From Epiperipatus broadwayi (Eukaryota > Onychophora > Udeonychophora > Euonychophora > Peripatidae): a stretch of 64,000 bases of DNA. A program made the position numbers and the translations under genes. The notes under the pieces were generated by a model. It did not search any database and was not told where the DNA came from. It worked only from the letters and a program-made list of their open reading frames with translations. The DNA lies in contig JAQFVV010013401.1 of the NCBI GenBank assembly GCA_028023455.1, forward strand, positions 1 to 64,000, in the 5' to 3' direction. Below, piece after piece: positions 27,276 to 41,471 of the stretch; the first letter of the stretch is position 1; every line of letters starts with the position of its first letter.

Positions 27276-28020
27276 TGAAAAAATCTGTACGGTAGAAAAA
27301 ATTTATATATTGATTATTTGAAGTAAATTATTCAAATAGAGGGTATTTTTTGGTCCAATAAAAAACTAGTAAATAATTAACTGTATTTGAAGTTGATGAC
27401 ATTTTTTTATCAGTGGGCTTTATGATTTTTTTTTTTAAAGTGGAAGGTAACTTAATGAAATTCCTTAAAAAAGATAGTTATATATACCATAAAACCATTA
27501 ATGAATAAATTGTAGATTATCAAAATCAATTTTTTATAATATAACATACGCAATTTTTTCTTTAAAAAAATAACGTTTGAAAAAATAATAAATGTAAAAT
27601 AAATTTTATTCTTATACTACCTCATTTCTGTAACTTATAAACTAAGGCAGACTTCTTTTATCTACTTTCATTACAGTAGTAATCAAACGAACATTCTTTT
27701 CAAATCACTGTTTTCTTCCTAAAGCAATTTTATATGAACATAATCTTGATTGTTAAAACGCTATCTCATCATACTTGGAATTATTTTTTTTATCTTAATA
27801 TGGTCTTTTACAAAAAATAAAAGCAAAAAAAAAAATCCTACTTAAAAAATTTAACTCTTTTATTACACGATTTAATACATGTGATTCAAATAAAATATCA
27901 TTGTATATTAATTTTTGTATTAATAATAATAAAGCAATATAGTATTAACGAATTAATAACTTTTGTAAATAGTTATTATAATAAGCAGAAGTTCTTTCAA
28001 TTATTTTTATAACTTTTTTC
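27276..28020. other. AT-rich intergenic, unassigned
   Basis: Nothing recognised. Confidence 0.4.
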
Positions 28021-28615
28021 AACACCCTGGCACCTCTCTGAGGAGTGCCAAAGCACAAAACCATGGTCAGGGGTTGGGGGGGGGTTCCTGACAGAGATAT
28101 TTTAAATGCTTTCTCTGGCTAAGCATTTATCACAAAGCTTGTTGAGGAATTGACAATTCTCATTGTTTATAACTTATAAGCTTAAGAGAATAGGGTCATG
28201 TGATCTATGACTCTTATTTTGACTATTTATAGTCTCTGCCTTAAGTCTTATGTGATGTTATATTGCTAAGACTACTAATATATGGTATGGCTGAAGATCT
28301 ATCAGCCCCACATAGCTATTTGAGTTGGATAGCTGGGTTTGAAGACATGTAGGTGTCTGAAAATTTCAGATTTTCCACTCAATAGACAACTTTTAGATAA
28401 ATGCTGGCTTTGGGTGTCTGAACCTACCCTGGCACCTCTCTAAGGAGTGCCAAAGCATGAAACCATGGCCAGGGGTTTGGGGGGGGGTCCTGACAGATAT
28501 TTTAAATGCTTTCTCTGGATAAGCATTTATCACAAACCTTGTTGAGAAATTGGCAATCCTCATTGTTTATAACTTACAAGCGTAAAACAATAGGGTCATG
28601 TCTCTTATTTTGAAA
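28021..28615 (+). mobile_element. Family A tandem dimer, 402-bp period
   Basis: One complete unit and about 190 bp of a second in direct orientation. ACCCTGGCACCTCTCT starts at about 28024 and 28426. Both units then carry a hammerhead-like block, a G-rich run (GGGGTTGGGGGGGGG in the first), TCCTGACAGA, TTTTAAATGCTTTCTCTGG, TAAGCATTTATCACAAA and CATTGTTTATAACTTA. The interior shares AGCTGGGTTTGAAGACATGT and GTCTGAAAATTTCAGATT with the 17.4, 24.1 and 59.4 kb copies. No coding potential. Confidence 0.8.
28032..28074 (+). ncRNA. Degenerate hammerhead motif (family A)
   Basis: Stem I is ACCTCT (28032-28037) with AGGGGT (28069-28074). CTGAGGA follows at 28038-28044, then stem II GTGC/GCAC around CAAA. 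The next bases are AAAA where GAAA is expected (the G12 position, 28057, is A). Stem III is the palindrome ACCATGGT, then C28068. All stems survive but a catalytic G is lost, so this copy should be inactive. Confidence 0.5.
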
Positions 28616-29253
28616 ACTTATATATCTCAAGATTCACGAATTTGCACTTCTACTCATTATAAGTTATTTGTAAAATTTATTAATTCTCCGATAATATTGT
28701 TTTATTATTATAACAATTTAAGTACAGTTTAAAACTATGATTACTGATTAATATTTTCACACTTTAAAAAATAAACTATACCCCTAAAATCTAGGTAAGT
28801 GTAAAATCTGGACACTAATCTAACATGTCATGATTAATAGGTGTTTAAATCTCTTATCAGTATCTAACAAAGGTAGTTTGTAATTAAGACATATCTTTGT
28901 TATATAGGTAACAGACTAATAATTGGTATTTTTCAAGGGCAAGTTATTACACATAAGGTAACTTAGCAAAACCACAATTTGACAACACAATTTTATATAA
29001 TGACAATTGTAAATTCTATTAATTTTAACTACCCATATATATATATATATTCTAACCTAAACTTTACACAAGTCGATTGAAAATAATACTGGATCCGATT
29101 AAGGAATGTTGGTGTGTTTGTCTAATAATAGTATTAATAAGATTATGTACATCTGGGCACCAAATTGTAACTATGAAATTGTAATGTCCACCAGAGATCA
29201 TCATCCATGCTTATTACTATAGGATACAATGAAGAAAGTAATTAAAATGTCTT

Positions 29254-29256
<3 letters not shown>
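28616..29256. other. AT-rich intergenic, unassigned
   Basis: Nothing recognised. Confidence 0.4.

Positions 29257-29307
<51 letters not shown>
29257..29307. repeat. (TA)n microsatellite
   Basis: About 25 uninterrupted TA units. Self-complementary, and able to extrude as a cruciform. Confidence 0.97.
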
Positions 29308-29311
<4 letters not shown>

Positions 29312-30683
29312 GAGACATCCAATTTAATTTATTATGGTCTTAATTTTGAACTTAATAACAATTAGTTAAATACTCTCATGATAAGTTATTACTACTAACT
29401 AAATAATATAGACAAATTTCTTCCACAACTTTATATAGATATATGATCTCTAATGGTAATCACTAGAACGTTATGACATATTTCTAATATATAAATGACT
29501 AGAAATAAGTCAGTAATCAACACAGAGAACTTGTAACTTATTTTTATAATATATACTATTATATTATTATTTAATTCAAAGTAAAATAAAATAAATGTTA
29601 TAAATCCTTCGCATTTAACACAACTACTATTATTTTCGTTCTCGGCATCCATTACTTTTAATAGTCACAATTATATAATATTAAATGTCTGTGTTATGTT
29701 TTCTTTTGTATCTTCTTAACGGACGACTATTGACCTTATTTCCTTACATACACCTATAGGTCTACAAGAATGGAATGCACTTTTTATTCTAACTAATTCC
29801 AGATTAATAATTATTATCATAATAGTATTTCCCAATTTTTAACATTTACATTACTTGACTTCCAAGCTAGTTCTTAAATTTAATAATCGAAGTACTCAAA
29901 TTCCTCAAGGTCTTGATCTGCTTGTGAGGTACATTTATAAATTATTACTAATTCATTACGATTTGATGGATATGTTCACATAACTTTCTAAAATAAAATT
30001 TAATGTGAGTTTACAGGTGGGAATCATATCAAATACCAAAAGCAGAAAAGGGATTTTATATCTACTCTTAATATTCATTCCATTGCAACAAACTAATAAC
30101 TAAGTTTAACATATCTGAATTGACTACTTTCTTTTAATTTTATTTTATTTCGTATCACCTGTTTGCCAAAACTAACTAGTACTTTTTAAATCTATGACAT
30201 TTTATGAGTCAGATATCTTCTTGATCCACATGAAATGATTATTTCCCCTTACAAAAACCTTTCTTGGTTGATGTTTACAAAGGTGAATTATGAAAATGAA
30301 TTATGGAAGTGAATTATGAAAATCAATCAACACAAGACAATTCATAAATTTAAATATTATCTGGTATTAACACATTGTATTCATACACGTTTATAAAATT
30401 GGTTATGGTAGTATATAGAACATAGCTTTTATAAGGCAGTGTAAGGTTCTAGATATCCAAATATTAAAACACAAGATACATATGTAAATTAATAACAATA
30501 ACAAATGTTTATTATACTTAAATGAGAAAAGAACCACACATATGTAGTATCACAACAATCTCAAATATTATATCCATTGTAAAAATAAAAATTTAATTTC
30601 TTTCCTAATGAAACCCACATTAACTGCGTTTTCAGATTAGCACGAAATTATTCTAATAAGATATACTATTTTAAGCACTATAA
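29308..30683. other. AT-rich intergenic, unassigned
   Basis: Nothing recognised. Confidence 0.4.
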
Positions 30684-31034
<351 letters not shown>

Positions 31035-32370
31035 TATAGTTTCATATTATTTAAATTTCAAACTTAAAACTTAATTATTGTTTGACCCATAGTTCAACTT
31101 AAATGTTAATGCACTTAAGCATGTGGAATTAGAATTCCGCACTTAAATATAAATATGATATTATCACATAACTTTTACCCAACAGCCTATTCAATTTCTT
31201 GGCCCACTTCACTACAATAACGATAAATTTAACTACTCCAACAATCAATAAGATACTTTATTTTTTATGTGAAGACAATATTATATCCATATTTTCTGAC
31301 CATTCATTAATTTAAGTAACTGTTTGAAATATAAAACAATAGTTTTATTTCCATGCATACTAAATATTCATTGCTATCCCCCAGTAATCATGATCATTCT
31401 GTTACCAGTCTAGTGATGGTATTCATTTAGATAGGGTAGTATGTGCCACAGCTTGACGATGTTTATATTTACCTTCCATAAATTTTGACTACATATTGGC
31501 CAGCATATAAATGAAAGCAACTCTGTGTCATCTCCCACATCAACATATACATCTGATTATAACCCTAACCCTGCCATAGCAACTTTTATACTACCTTGCA
31601 AAGACCTTCCATACATTCTATATCACTATGCAGCAAATGTCAATGCGCACATGAGTATCTTTGTAAAGAAATTTAAACAAATTATTCATAACCTTCAAAT
31701 GTTAGCATAAACCAGGGAAATGCCTTCTTCCTGAGGCTAAGCATCATGTGAGGAAACTAGTCTCTGCACATTTACTTTTAATAGGCATGCAAAACATTTT
31801 ACCACAACTATGTAAATAATTTCCTAGTTAGATAATAAGTACAAAGGGAGCTGGGATCAAGTCCTTGATCTTCCAATATCTGCATACATAGTAATTAAAG
31901 GAAAAGTTAGCTGTTCTTTATCTACCCCTTTGAGGTGGTATGATAACTACCTCAGCAATAATCCATATTTGCAGCTTCACACATACACACAGGGTTATCA
32001 TAGTATTGATGTGAAATGATAAGTTTTAACTGACCATGAACAAAAATCATGAACTACATTAAATTCAAAAGTCAAGCACCCAGCAACACTCATCCAAGAT
32101 TTATGATCAAAACAGATCACATCTACTTGTCAAGGCATAGCAATGACTATTCAATGAAATTTACAAATCTAACAATAAGCATAAAATTTTGCTTTGAAAT
32201 TTTTTTTTTATATGACAAATATATAAGCTTTTATGCTTTTTCACTTTTATTATACATTAACAACTTGTTTTTTAAACACAATTTTAATAGTTTCTTATGG
32301 GGTCAAAATCATTTTTTTTAAAATTTTCCATGAATGTTACTTATCTACTAAACATAACAACAAATATATA
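31035..32370. other. AT-rich intergenic with a possible decayed family B end
   Basis: Around 31727-31775 CCTGAGGC, a short gap and GAAACTAGTCTCTG resemble the family B hammerhead, but CTGANGA ends in C and stem I does not form. Nothing else is recognised. Confidence 0.3.
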
Positions 32371-33295
32371 AGTAAGTAAGCATTTATTTTTATATGATGC
32401 TATGCATACAATTGTATACATTCAAAGATCAGTCTTTCAAGTTAATTGTGCATGTGTCTTCTGTGAGTGTTAAATAATAAATAAATACTTCACTCTACAA
32501 TACAAGATATAGTATTTATGCAGGAATAAAAGGAATCCTCTTATTCCTACGACTCAAATTCTTTTATATGAGCAAATCTGAAGTACTGTTGAGTAAAGCA
32601 TGAGAGTAGAATTCTCACTTTAAATTACTATCTACGATGTTGGAATGAATGATGTCGGTGAAATTGTCTAGAATTTACTTAGAGTGACGTTTAGTAAATT
32701 CTAGACAATTTCACCAATGTTATTCATTCCAACATCATAGATAGTAATTTAAAGTGAGAATTCTACTCTCACACTTTACTCAACAGTACTTTAGATTTGT
32801 TCATATAAAAGAATTTGAGTCATAGGAATAAGAGGATTCCTTTTATTCCTGCATAAATACTATATCTTGTATTGTAGAGTGAAGTATTCATTTATTATTT
32901 AACACTCGCAGAAGACGCATGCACAATTAGTTTGAAAGGCTGATCTTTGAATGTATACAATTGTATGCATAGCGTTATATAAAAATAAATGCTTATTTAC
33001 TTGTAATTAAGTTTAACTTAGAGTGACGTTTAGTAAATTTTAGACAATTTCACTGACATCATTCATTCCATCATTGTAGATAGTAATTTAAAATGAGAAT
33101 TCTACTCTCATGCTTTACTCAACAGTACTTCAGATTTGCTCATAGAAAAGTATTTGAGTCATAGGAATAAGAGGATTCCTTTTATTCCTGCATAAATACT
33201 ATATCTTGTATTGTAGAGTGAAGTATTCATTTATTATTTAACACTCGCAGAAGATGCATGCACAATTAGCTTGAAAGGCTGATCTTTGAATGTAA
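32371..33295. repeat. Family F three-armed repeat (large palindrome plus a third direct arm)
   Basis: The arm at 32371-32675 is followed, across a short spacer with AGAGTGACGTTTAG, by its inverted copy at 32690-32998. A second direct copy of spacer and arm lies at 33011-33295. The spacer word recurs with a 339-bp period (32681 and 33020). The arms share landmarks such as GAATTCTACTCTCA, AGGAATAAGAGGATTCC and GATATAGTATTTATGCAGG. Single-base differences show that they are nearly but not wholly identical. More diverged single copies are at 13.6 and 25.0 kb. Confidence 0.85.
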
Positions 33296-35150
33296 ACAAA
33301 TATATAAATAAAAGGCAAAATAAATAAATAAAATATTACTCATTGTCTCTTTGGAGTCCTTCAGAGTTGAATTTGAATATTTGCAAGGTTAATACAAATT
33401 TAACAGAAAAATACTCATGTATTGTATATAAATGCTATCTACCATTATTTGCTCATTGACCATGGCAAACACAGTAGATTTATCTCTCTTTAGCGATTAT
33501 GGGAGTACATAAAAATATTTTCATCCAGGATGTAGCTACATTAATAATAATTATTATCATATTTAATTGCGATAATTCTAAACTGTTGAAAATAATCATG
33601 CAGGTTACTTTCGTTTTTTTTTTACACTTTTGTTCTCAGGTTCGAATCCAGATACTTGGTTTACGACATTTAGTCCATAACTTTATTTTTCTATGCTTTA
33701 TTTTCTGAGTTTTCTTTTAGGAGAGAGAAAAATTCAAACAAAATGAGTGTTCTAAATGTTATATTTCCATGTATATTTTTCGGTTTGATTTTATAAGTGA
33801 TGAAGAATTGCTAATTTATTTTCAGCAATTATTTCCTGTACATTTGACAAGTGTCCCTTGCATATTTGAATGATTCAAATAAACTCTATTGGCACTTTAA
33901 TTCTTTCTTACTGGTGTCACAATAATAAAAAATAATAATGATGAGTATTTTAACTACATCTCCAATTAATAGTATTAAAATCCAGTTATTCCTTGAAGTT
34001 TTAATTAAGCCACGGATAATAAAATATGTAGTATTAAATATTTGTTCATGAGATATCTTCTTTTAAATAAAATTTTAAAAGCCAAATATGAAGATTGAGG
34101 TATAATGCACTAAAATTTTTGCTAGAAATTAATTTTGCCATTTATTTTAAAGGAGAGATCGGTACACCATTTATATCTGTTTAGTCCTTCATCTTAAGTT
34201 ATAACTATATCTTCTTTAGTTCTTTGACAACTGTTATCTGAGGCAGATGACCAAGTTGAGAATAAGCAAGCCACAGCCCTTTATGTGCACCAGCTTTTAT
34301 AAAAAAAAGCCACCTGCAAATACTGCTTTTATCTTTTCTATCTACTGATTCTGACCCCCCACCTTTCTGTATACCTCAGACAATCTTTGACAACATTTAT
34401 TAAATGTTGGTTTTGATTTATTGACTTCAGCTCTCATTTTGTTTATCTTATCTTTTTCTACTCTTATCTTGATACATTTTCCCACTTTGATCTATTCACA
34501 TAAGAAAAAAAAATATAATAGTGGGTATTTTATAGAACTGATTTTTTTTTTTAATAAATAAATTTTTCTAAAACTTAAAATCAAATTTAGAACTGAAAAC
34601 AATAACCAATTCCTGTAAAACCCATACAAAATAAATTCCTTTTTATATTATACTATCAAATAGTAGTGCATAAATTTCCATGATCAAGAAAATCTATATA
34701 TACATTATACACACACCCATGCACACACATATTCATAATACTAAATAATGATCCACTTATTCATATTCTTATTAGTACAAAATATTTTTCATAATTTTCC
34801 TGAAAATTTAAACCTATTCTTCAGAAAAAAACAAACTGTCAAACAAATACTATTTATCATTTTCATTTATAAATATTATTATTAATATAAATCAACATTT
34901 TAAGATATTACAGTGCACAATAGTCAATCCCCTTTCATTCTACACAATAATACACTATAATTTTAAATAAAATACAAACATACTTTTTTTTCTATACATT
35001 AAATTCAAGCCACACGGTCATTGGTCTCTCTAAATAAAGCTTTTAATATTTATTGACTTTTAAAATTTTTTTTTATTCGAATATAGTTATCTACTAATCC
35101 TACTATTTATTTCCCAAACATTAGTTTCTTTATGAAAGAAACTAAGGGTT
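33296..35150. other. AT-rich intergenic, unassigned
   Basis: No gene seen. Contains an isolated B-box-like word (CAGGTTCGAATCC, about 33638) with no matching A box. Confidence 0.4.
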
Positions 35151-35154
35151 ACAA

Positions 35155-35320
35155 TATATATATAAAATACATATTTTGTGGGTTCATCCACCTCTACAAC
35201 TGACTTTCTACCTTTTATAACTCTGTGGATGGCTTGTGTGACCAAGTCGAAACGTCAGTATATTTATATTAAAAGTTTTTAACATGGATGAACCTGCAAA
35301 ATATGTATTTTATATATTTA
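35155..35320. mobile_element. Small TIR element enclosing a hammerhead-like block
   Basis: Outer inverted repeats of about 33 bp: AAAATACATATTTTGTGGGT ... TCATCCA (to 35190) against TGGATGAACCTGCAAAATAT ... (from 35285). Between them is CTGTGGA (35223-35229), then stem-like GGCTTG/CAAGTC, GAAACGT and C. The core has A-to-T at its fourth base, so it is at best a relic. Confidence 0.6.
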
Positions 35321-35571
35321 ACCTGTGCAAATCTTCGTTTTAACATATATATATATATATATAATGAAATCAAATTTGTATTGAACCATTATCTAAAACT
35401 TCAAGATCGTTAAGACTTCTGATAATGTAATGACTCTTCACTACAAAATATCACTGAATAATTACTTTTCATGTAAGATTGTGTTAATGGAATGAAAGCG
35501 ATTCATTTCATTTGGTTAATAGATTAAACCAACCAGCTAATATTAAACATTTGTTTTGTAAGGTTACTGTT

Positions 35572-35868
35572 AAATATAATTTGTCCAAACTTCAAACACT
35601 TTTTAGCAAAACTCTTTATTTGTACATACACAGACACCTACGTTTCGACTGACCTGCAGTCTTCTTCAGAGCAAGTCTATTTTGATCTTTTTTTTTGGAA
35701 GATCAAAATAGACTTGCTCTGAGGAAGACTGCAGGTCAGTCGAAACATAGGTGTCTGTGTATGTACAAATAAAGAGTTTTGCTAAATAGTGTTTGAAGTT
35801 TGGACAAATTATATTTATAGGTTATTACGGCAAACATAAAGAAAAGTGTGATTTTGGTAATATTTATG
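35572..35868. mobile_element. Family C foldback element with 12-bp target duplication
   Basis: The arms 35571-35687 and 35701-35817 are almost perfect complements around a 13-bp loop. The direct repeat AAGGTTACTGTT flanks the element at 35560-35571 and 35869-35880, so it inserted as a unit. Each arm carries a hammerhead-like block. On the right arm this is CTGAGGA (35719-35725), a 5-bp stem II GACTG/CAGTC, GAAACAT, then A. Stem I is weak and mostly wobble pairs. A 50-bp unpaired tail follows the right arm. Confidence 0.75.
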
Positions 35869-35880
35869 AAGGTTACTGTT

Positions 35881-37559
35881 GTTGTTAGTAGGGTCACCAT
35901 GAACTCTAATTATTGCTGTTGCATTTCAATAAATATTTTTAATATTCTAGATCCATATTGTAATGATACAAAACTTTAAACATTGTTGAAATATTTATAA
36001 AATCAAATGTCTTTTGATGCTCTGCAAATTCAATGCATAATTTCAATTCATAGTCACTGACTGTTTTCATGCATTAAACTGATAGAAGACTGGTAGACCT
36101 GTAATTTCTGACATTTTTCTATGTCTTTCCTTAAATATCAATACTATTACTACATTCTTCTGATGAACTAATACATCTTTATTATTCAAATATGTAGTCT
36201 TTTGAAAAATATTTCTATTTTTTTATCCCACTTTTTAAATTATCAATACTAATTTTACTATTTCGTACCTTCTTCATACATGATGCATTTTAGTAAAGAG
36301 GTGACCGGTTCATTACCAAGATGCTTTAATAACCATCTTTGAATCAGTACATTCATATATTAAGTAGTGACAGAGGGTATCAACTCATAACAAAAATTTT
36401 AAGGTGTTAGTGTCTCTGGATTACAGATGATGGAATGAAATGTGAATCTCATTTTATACCTTAATCTACCATAAAACAGCATTAAATCTGGTTTTAAATT
36501 GGACAAAACTGCTACTAAAAGATTTGGAAATTATTCAAACCATGTATGACCCTAAAACCATTACCCACAAGATTATTTTCCAAGTAGTTTGAAAGATTTA
36601 TAATAATATGGGAAAACAATGTGTATGATTCACAAAGATACAAAACAACCTGTCAGATTTCATATTATAATTTATGTTTCCTGGTTACAATAGCATCTTA
36701 ACATTTAGCAGAGGGAACTACAAAAATATTTGGAGAAGTATCTACCACATTTTCACAAGGCACACTGTGTAGATTTAAATTCCAGTCTCATTTCTTCACT
36801 TGCATTGCTCCACCTAATATTATAAAGCAAAACAAAGGAGAGCATTGGATAACAATTTAATAAGCACTAGCCTTTAACATCTATTGATTACTAAAGCTTT
36901 CACCAGAGGGCAGAAAAGTAAAGAGAATAAAAAAAATTGCTAATGAATAACAATATATGTAAGCTAAAATCATATGATGTTTAGACGGTCACGTGATGAA
37001 TTATTATTTTTTTAATTGAATATTTTTTGGGGTAATTATAAAATGTTGAATGCAGTATAATGAGAATCAGTACCCCTCTTAGGTCACCTTTATTTCATGA
37101 GAGTGGTGTTGTAAAAATTACATTACAAAAATATTCATTATTGGGTCTTTCATTTTCACTTATAAATTTTGAGCAACACATAAAAATAAGACCAATTTAA
37201 AAGTTGATAACTTCAGAAATGAAGCTTAAAGCATCCATTGTAAGCTATAAACTCAATCACGTCCCTATTTCAAACAAGTTATTACTTTAGATATCTTATT
37301 TGTTATATGTTTATATCTTGTAATTTTTTTATCCAGTGATATCATTAGCTTTTGATATTTGGTAGGATTGCCAATAGATTCATTTCATGAAGTGTTTTTT
37401 TTCACTTTTAAAAGATAGCCAGTGATTTCCTTTATTATGAAAATTATGTAGTACCATTTTAACTATATGGGACAGTTTATCACTATAATGAATTTAAAAA
37501 AAAATAAGTTGAGACATAATTTTCACAGTAACTTCAGTTTAAATAATGGATATATATAT
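35881..37559. other. AT-rich intergenic, unassigned
   Basis: No gene or matched repeat seen. Confidence 0.4.
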
Positions 37560-38035
37560 ATATATTGTGACAGAATGGATTCTATTCCAGTCGCAACTAA
37601 TCATAGTCGATGGTCATTACACATATATGTAGATGGTATATATATATATTTAATTTTATTACACGGTGGTGGCTACATAAATACACAGAACGAGGGGGGT
37701 GCTCTGTAATTTTGAAATGATATATATGTGCGGGTTACGAACGTATGTATAAATGGGTTTGATAGTTGAAGAGATAGAAATGAGGTTTTATTTCACATTA
37801 TAAAAGCCTAGAAATTTCCAACAGAAATGAATTTTTGCTTTCTTTGTTTATAAGAAAAGCAGGAGGTGATAGAAGCTTTCACACGTCAAATAAAATCTGG
37901 TTAGGCAGCAATTGGAAACAGAAAGTGAGATTGAGAGAACCTTCAAGAACAAATAGAGGGGACTATAAAAGAAAGGGACCTAGAATGCTCCTTGCCTTTT
38001 CCCTGCACAACTTGAATCATTGACAGCGGAATCAT
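37560..38035 (+). other. GC-richer unassigned block with TATA-like word
   Basis: Begins TGTGACAGAATGG and includes CACGGTGGTGGCTACATAAA and GGGGACTATAAAAGAAAGGG. The composition and TATA-like word would suit an LTR or a promoter, but I find no matching second copy, no target duplication and no primer site. A 62-codon frame at 37835-38023 is not recognised. Confidence 0.25.
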
Positions 38036-39785
38036 TAATTCAATTTCAAAATTTTTAAATTTTAAATTTACCTAATGGTGGACAAAAAAGAAATGTTGGG
38101 GTGAAAGCCTAACATATCAGGCTCGAACCCCTAATTCCTACTAACTGCAGCTGCTACATTCAACAATAATGTGATGCCTCTGGATTAAAACAACTACCAA
38201 CATCAGAACCACAAAGTGGAGCCTCATTAAATGAGGGCTGTATAAGAAAACAAAGAATGGGAAACCTCGCAATAAATTCTATATTTAATTACCTGCAATG
38301 ATCAGAACTCTTGGAAATAAATAAATATATCCTTCCACAAATTCCCCAGGGATGTGCAGGTAAAAGAATTTTTATGTATTGACTTTAAAAAGAAAGAAAT
38401 TATTAACTGATTCCTTAGGTGAGCATGAGAATCCAACTAACAAACAAAAGAAAACTTTTGTTAAATTCTTACTTGCAGACATTAATATTGCAATTAATAT
38501 TGAGGTCACATGGAAAATATCTTTCTATTGACCTTCACCACCTGACTTATTTATAATAGTAAATATTGTAAAGAATGCTGCATGTGTGTGAATCAAAATG
38601 GCAGAATCCTAATTATAGTTATGTTCAAAGGTTAAGGGTTAAATTATATTTGTTTGTTTTTCTTATGTGATCAAAAGAATAATAATTGTCTTTTGAAATA
38701 GTATAAATACATCTGATTTGATAATGAAACCATATATAGAAATCTTGTTGTGATATTTCTTTATGTGTATTTTATATGTGTTTTAAAACTCTTACTCTCA
38801 TTTGTCTCTACTATCGGCCGAGCTAGCCACTGGTCAAAACCTTTCACATTTTTTAAGTTAGTGGCTATCATTGGTAATATATTCTCTTCAAGTAATTCTT
38901 ATATTCATATAATATTGGCACTTGGAATCCTATGGATGACCATAAATACACATTGGGAATCTATTACAGTTACTGAGAACAAATTCATAAGACATTCTTA
39001 TCAATAGTGATTAAGTCAAAAATAGTTTTGGTTAAATATACATACGTAAGCACATATGTTTAAGGTTACAGGTGTATTAGGTGAAAATAAATATATAGTG
39101 ATGGGGTTTTTTGTTACAATATATATAGAAACTAGACTAACTAAGGAAAAATATATAGCTAAAAATAGTGATTACTATTAAAAAATTAAAAAAAAAATTA
39201 AGAATATTAATATTCTAAAAAAATATTACTTTACTCTTTATTCACAATTTCTAATTTATCATAATTAAATTTTAAAATACATTTTCATTGATATTTTATT
39301 GTATTCCTCACAAAATTCTGATTCAAAAGATATATAATACTTCTTACCCGACATAAACCATAGCTTGAGAACTCATAAAAATAAAACAATAAGAATTCAC
39401 CAAATTTTTATTGTACCCCAGAAGTTAAAATATCTCAAGGCATCTATAAGAAAAAAAAAGTTTCTAATAAATGATACAAAATAAATTATTTCCAGAAGGT
39501 GGATATGAATTTTTAATCATAGAAATTGGCTTCTTGTCCATCCAAACTAGAACTTGAAGGTTACTGTCTTTATCAATGATACTCATAATTACTCCAAATT
39601 CACAACTCAACAAGATTACTCTCTTCATTTTATATTTCTTGTGCACACCAGCATTGCTATCTTGTTATACTTATTATCTCACATGGATATAATGACCCAC
39701 CTAGATTTGTGCAACATATCAATGTATATTTATATTGGACTATTTCCATTTTCTAATATATGTATTGAATGTCTTTAGAAAAAAA
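38036..39785. other. AT-rich intergenic, unassigned
   Basis: TTACTCCAAATTCACAACTC at about 39589-39608 resembles the terminal sequence of the MITE-like family G at 45.3 kb, as a solo end. Nothing else is recognised. Confidence 0.35.
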
Positions 39786-40005
39786 TTAACTTTATTTAAA
39801 TATTCCAAATACATTCAACTGTTAGTAATAGCACAACAAACAGGTTAGTATATGCACAATGTTTCAAGAGGTATTAATCTCCCCTGTTCCTTAGGTGTTG
39901 CTGGCCTGAACAATGACAGTACTAGCATGGAATTCGAACCTGGGTCCTTAGATTCCTGAGTTTTGAATTTTTAAGGTAACACTCTAACCAACTGAGCCAT
40001 CTTAC
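39786..40005 (-). mobile_element. SINE family E with tRNA-like head
   Basis: Read on the minus strand from 40005: a tRNA-like head with A box GGCTCAGTTGGTTAGAGTG and B box GGTTCGAATTCC (about 39930). The body follows with TGCTAGTACTGTCATTG and CAACACCTAAGGAAC, then CTTGAAACATTGTGCAT, then the tail GTGCTATTACTAACAGTTGA and AAATAAAGTT at 39790. This is the standard layout of a tRNA-derived SINE transcribed by RNA polymerase III. It is close to full length at about 220 bp. Confidence 0.8.
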
Positions 40006-40007
40006 AT

Positions 40008-40092
40008 ATAACCTGTTTGATGTGCTATTACTAACAGTTGAATGTATTTGAAATATTTAAATAAAGTTACATTTTTCTAAAGACATTCAATA
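40008..40092 (+). mobile_element. SINE family E tail, inverted relative to its neighbour
   Basis: AACCTGTTTGATGTGCTATT ... AAATAAAGTT repeats the tail of the adjacent minus-strand SINE in the opposite direction. Positions 39788-39850 and 40008-40072 can therefore pair as about 62-bp arms. Confidence 0.75.
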
Positions 40093-40166
40093 CATATATT
40101 AGATGATGGAAATAGTTCAATATAAAAATACAACTAGAACACCATCATCACAAACCTTCAGGAAAA

Positions 40167-41470
<1,304 letters not shown>

Positions 41471-41471
41471 T

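Noticed and set aside
28970-29210. Short words resembling the 47.75-48.45 kb repeats
   Set aside because: Only two weak matches, not distinguishable from background.
31551-31572. CCCTAACCCTG resembling telomeric repeats
   Set aside because: Only about two units, with no extension. Chance occurrence.
31727-31775. Hammerhead-like CTGAGGC ... GAAACTAGTC
   Set aside because: The last core base is C instead of A, stem II is poor and stem I does not form. At most a family B relic.
33636-33655. B-box-like CAGGTTCGAATCC
   Set aside because: No A box at the expected distance and no SINE body around it.
37560-38035. Possible solo LTR (TGTGACAG start, TATA-like word)
   Set aside because: No second copy, no matching 5-bp flank and no primer-binding site could be found. 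Kept only as an unassigned block.
38750-39007. 85-codon frame with hydrophobic stretches
   Set aside because: Typical of random AT-rich sequence (Phe, Ile, Leu, Tyr-rich). No homologous motif, no splice context.
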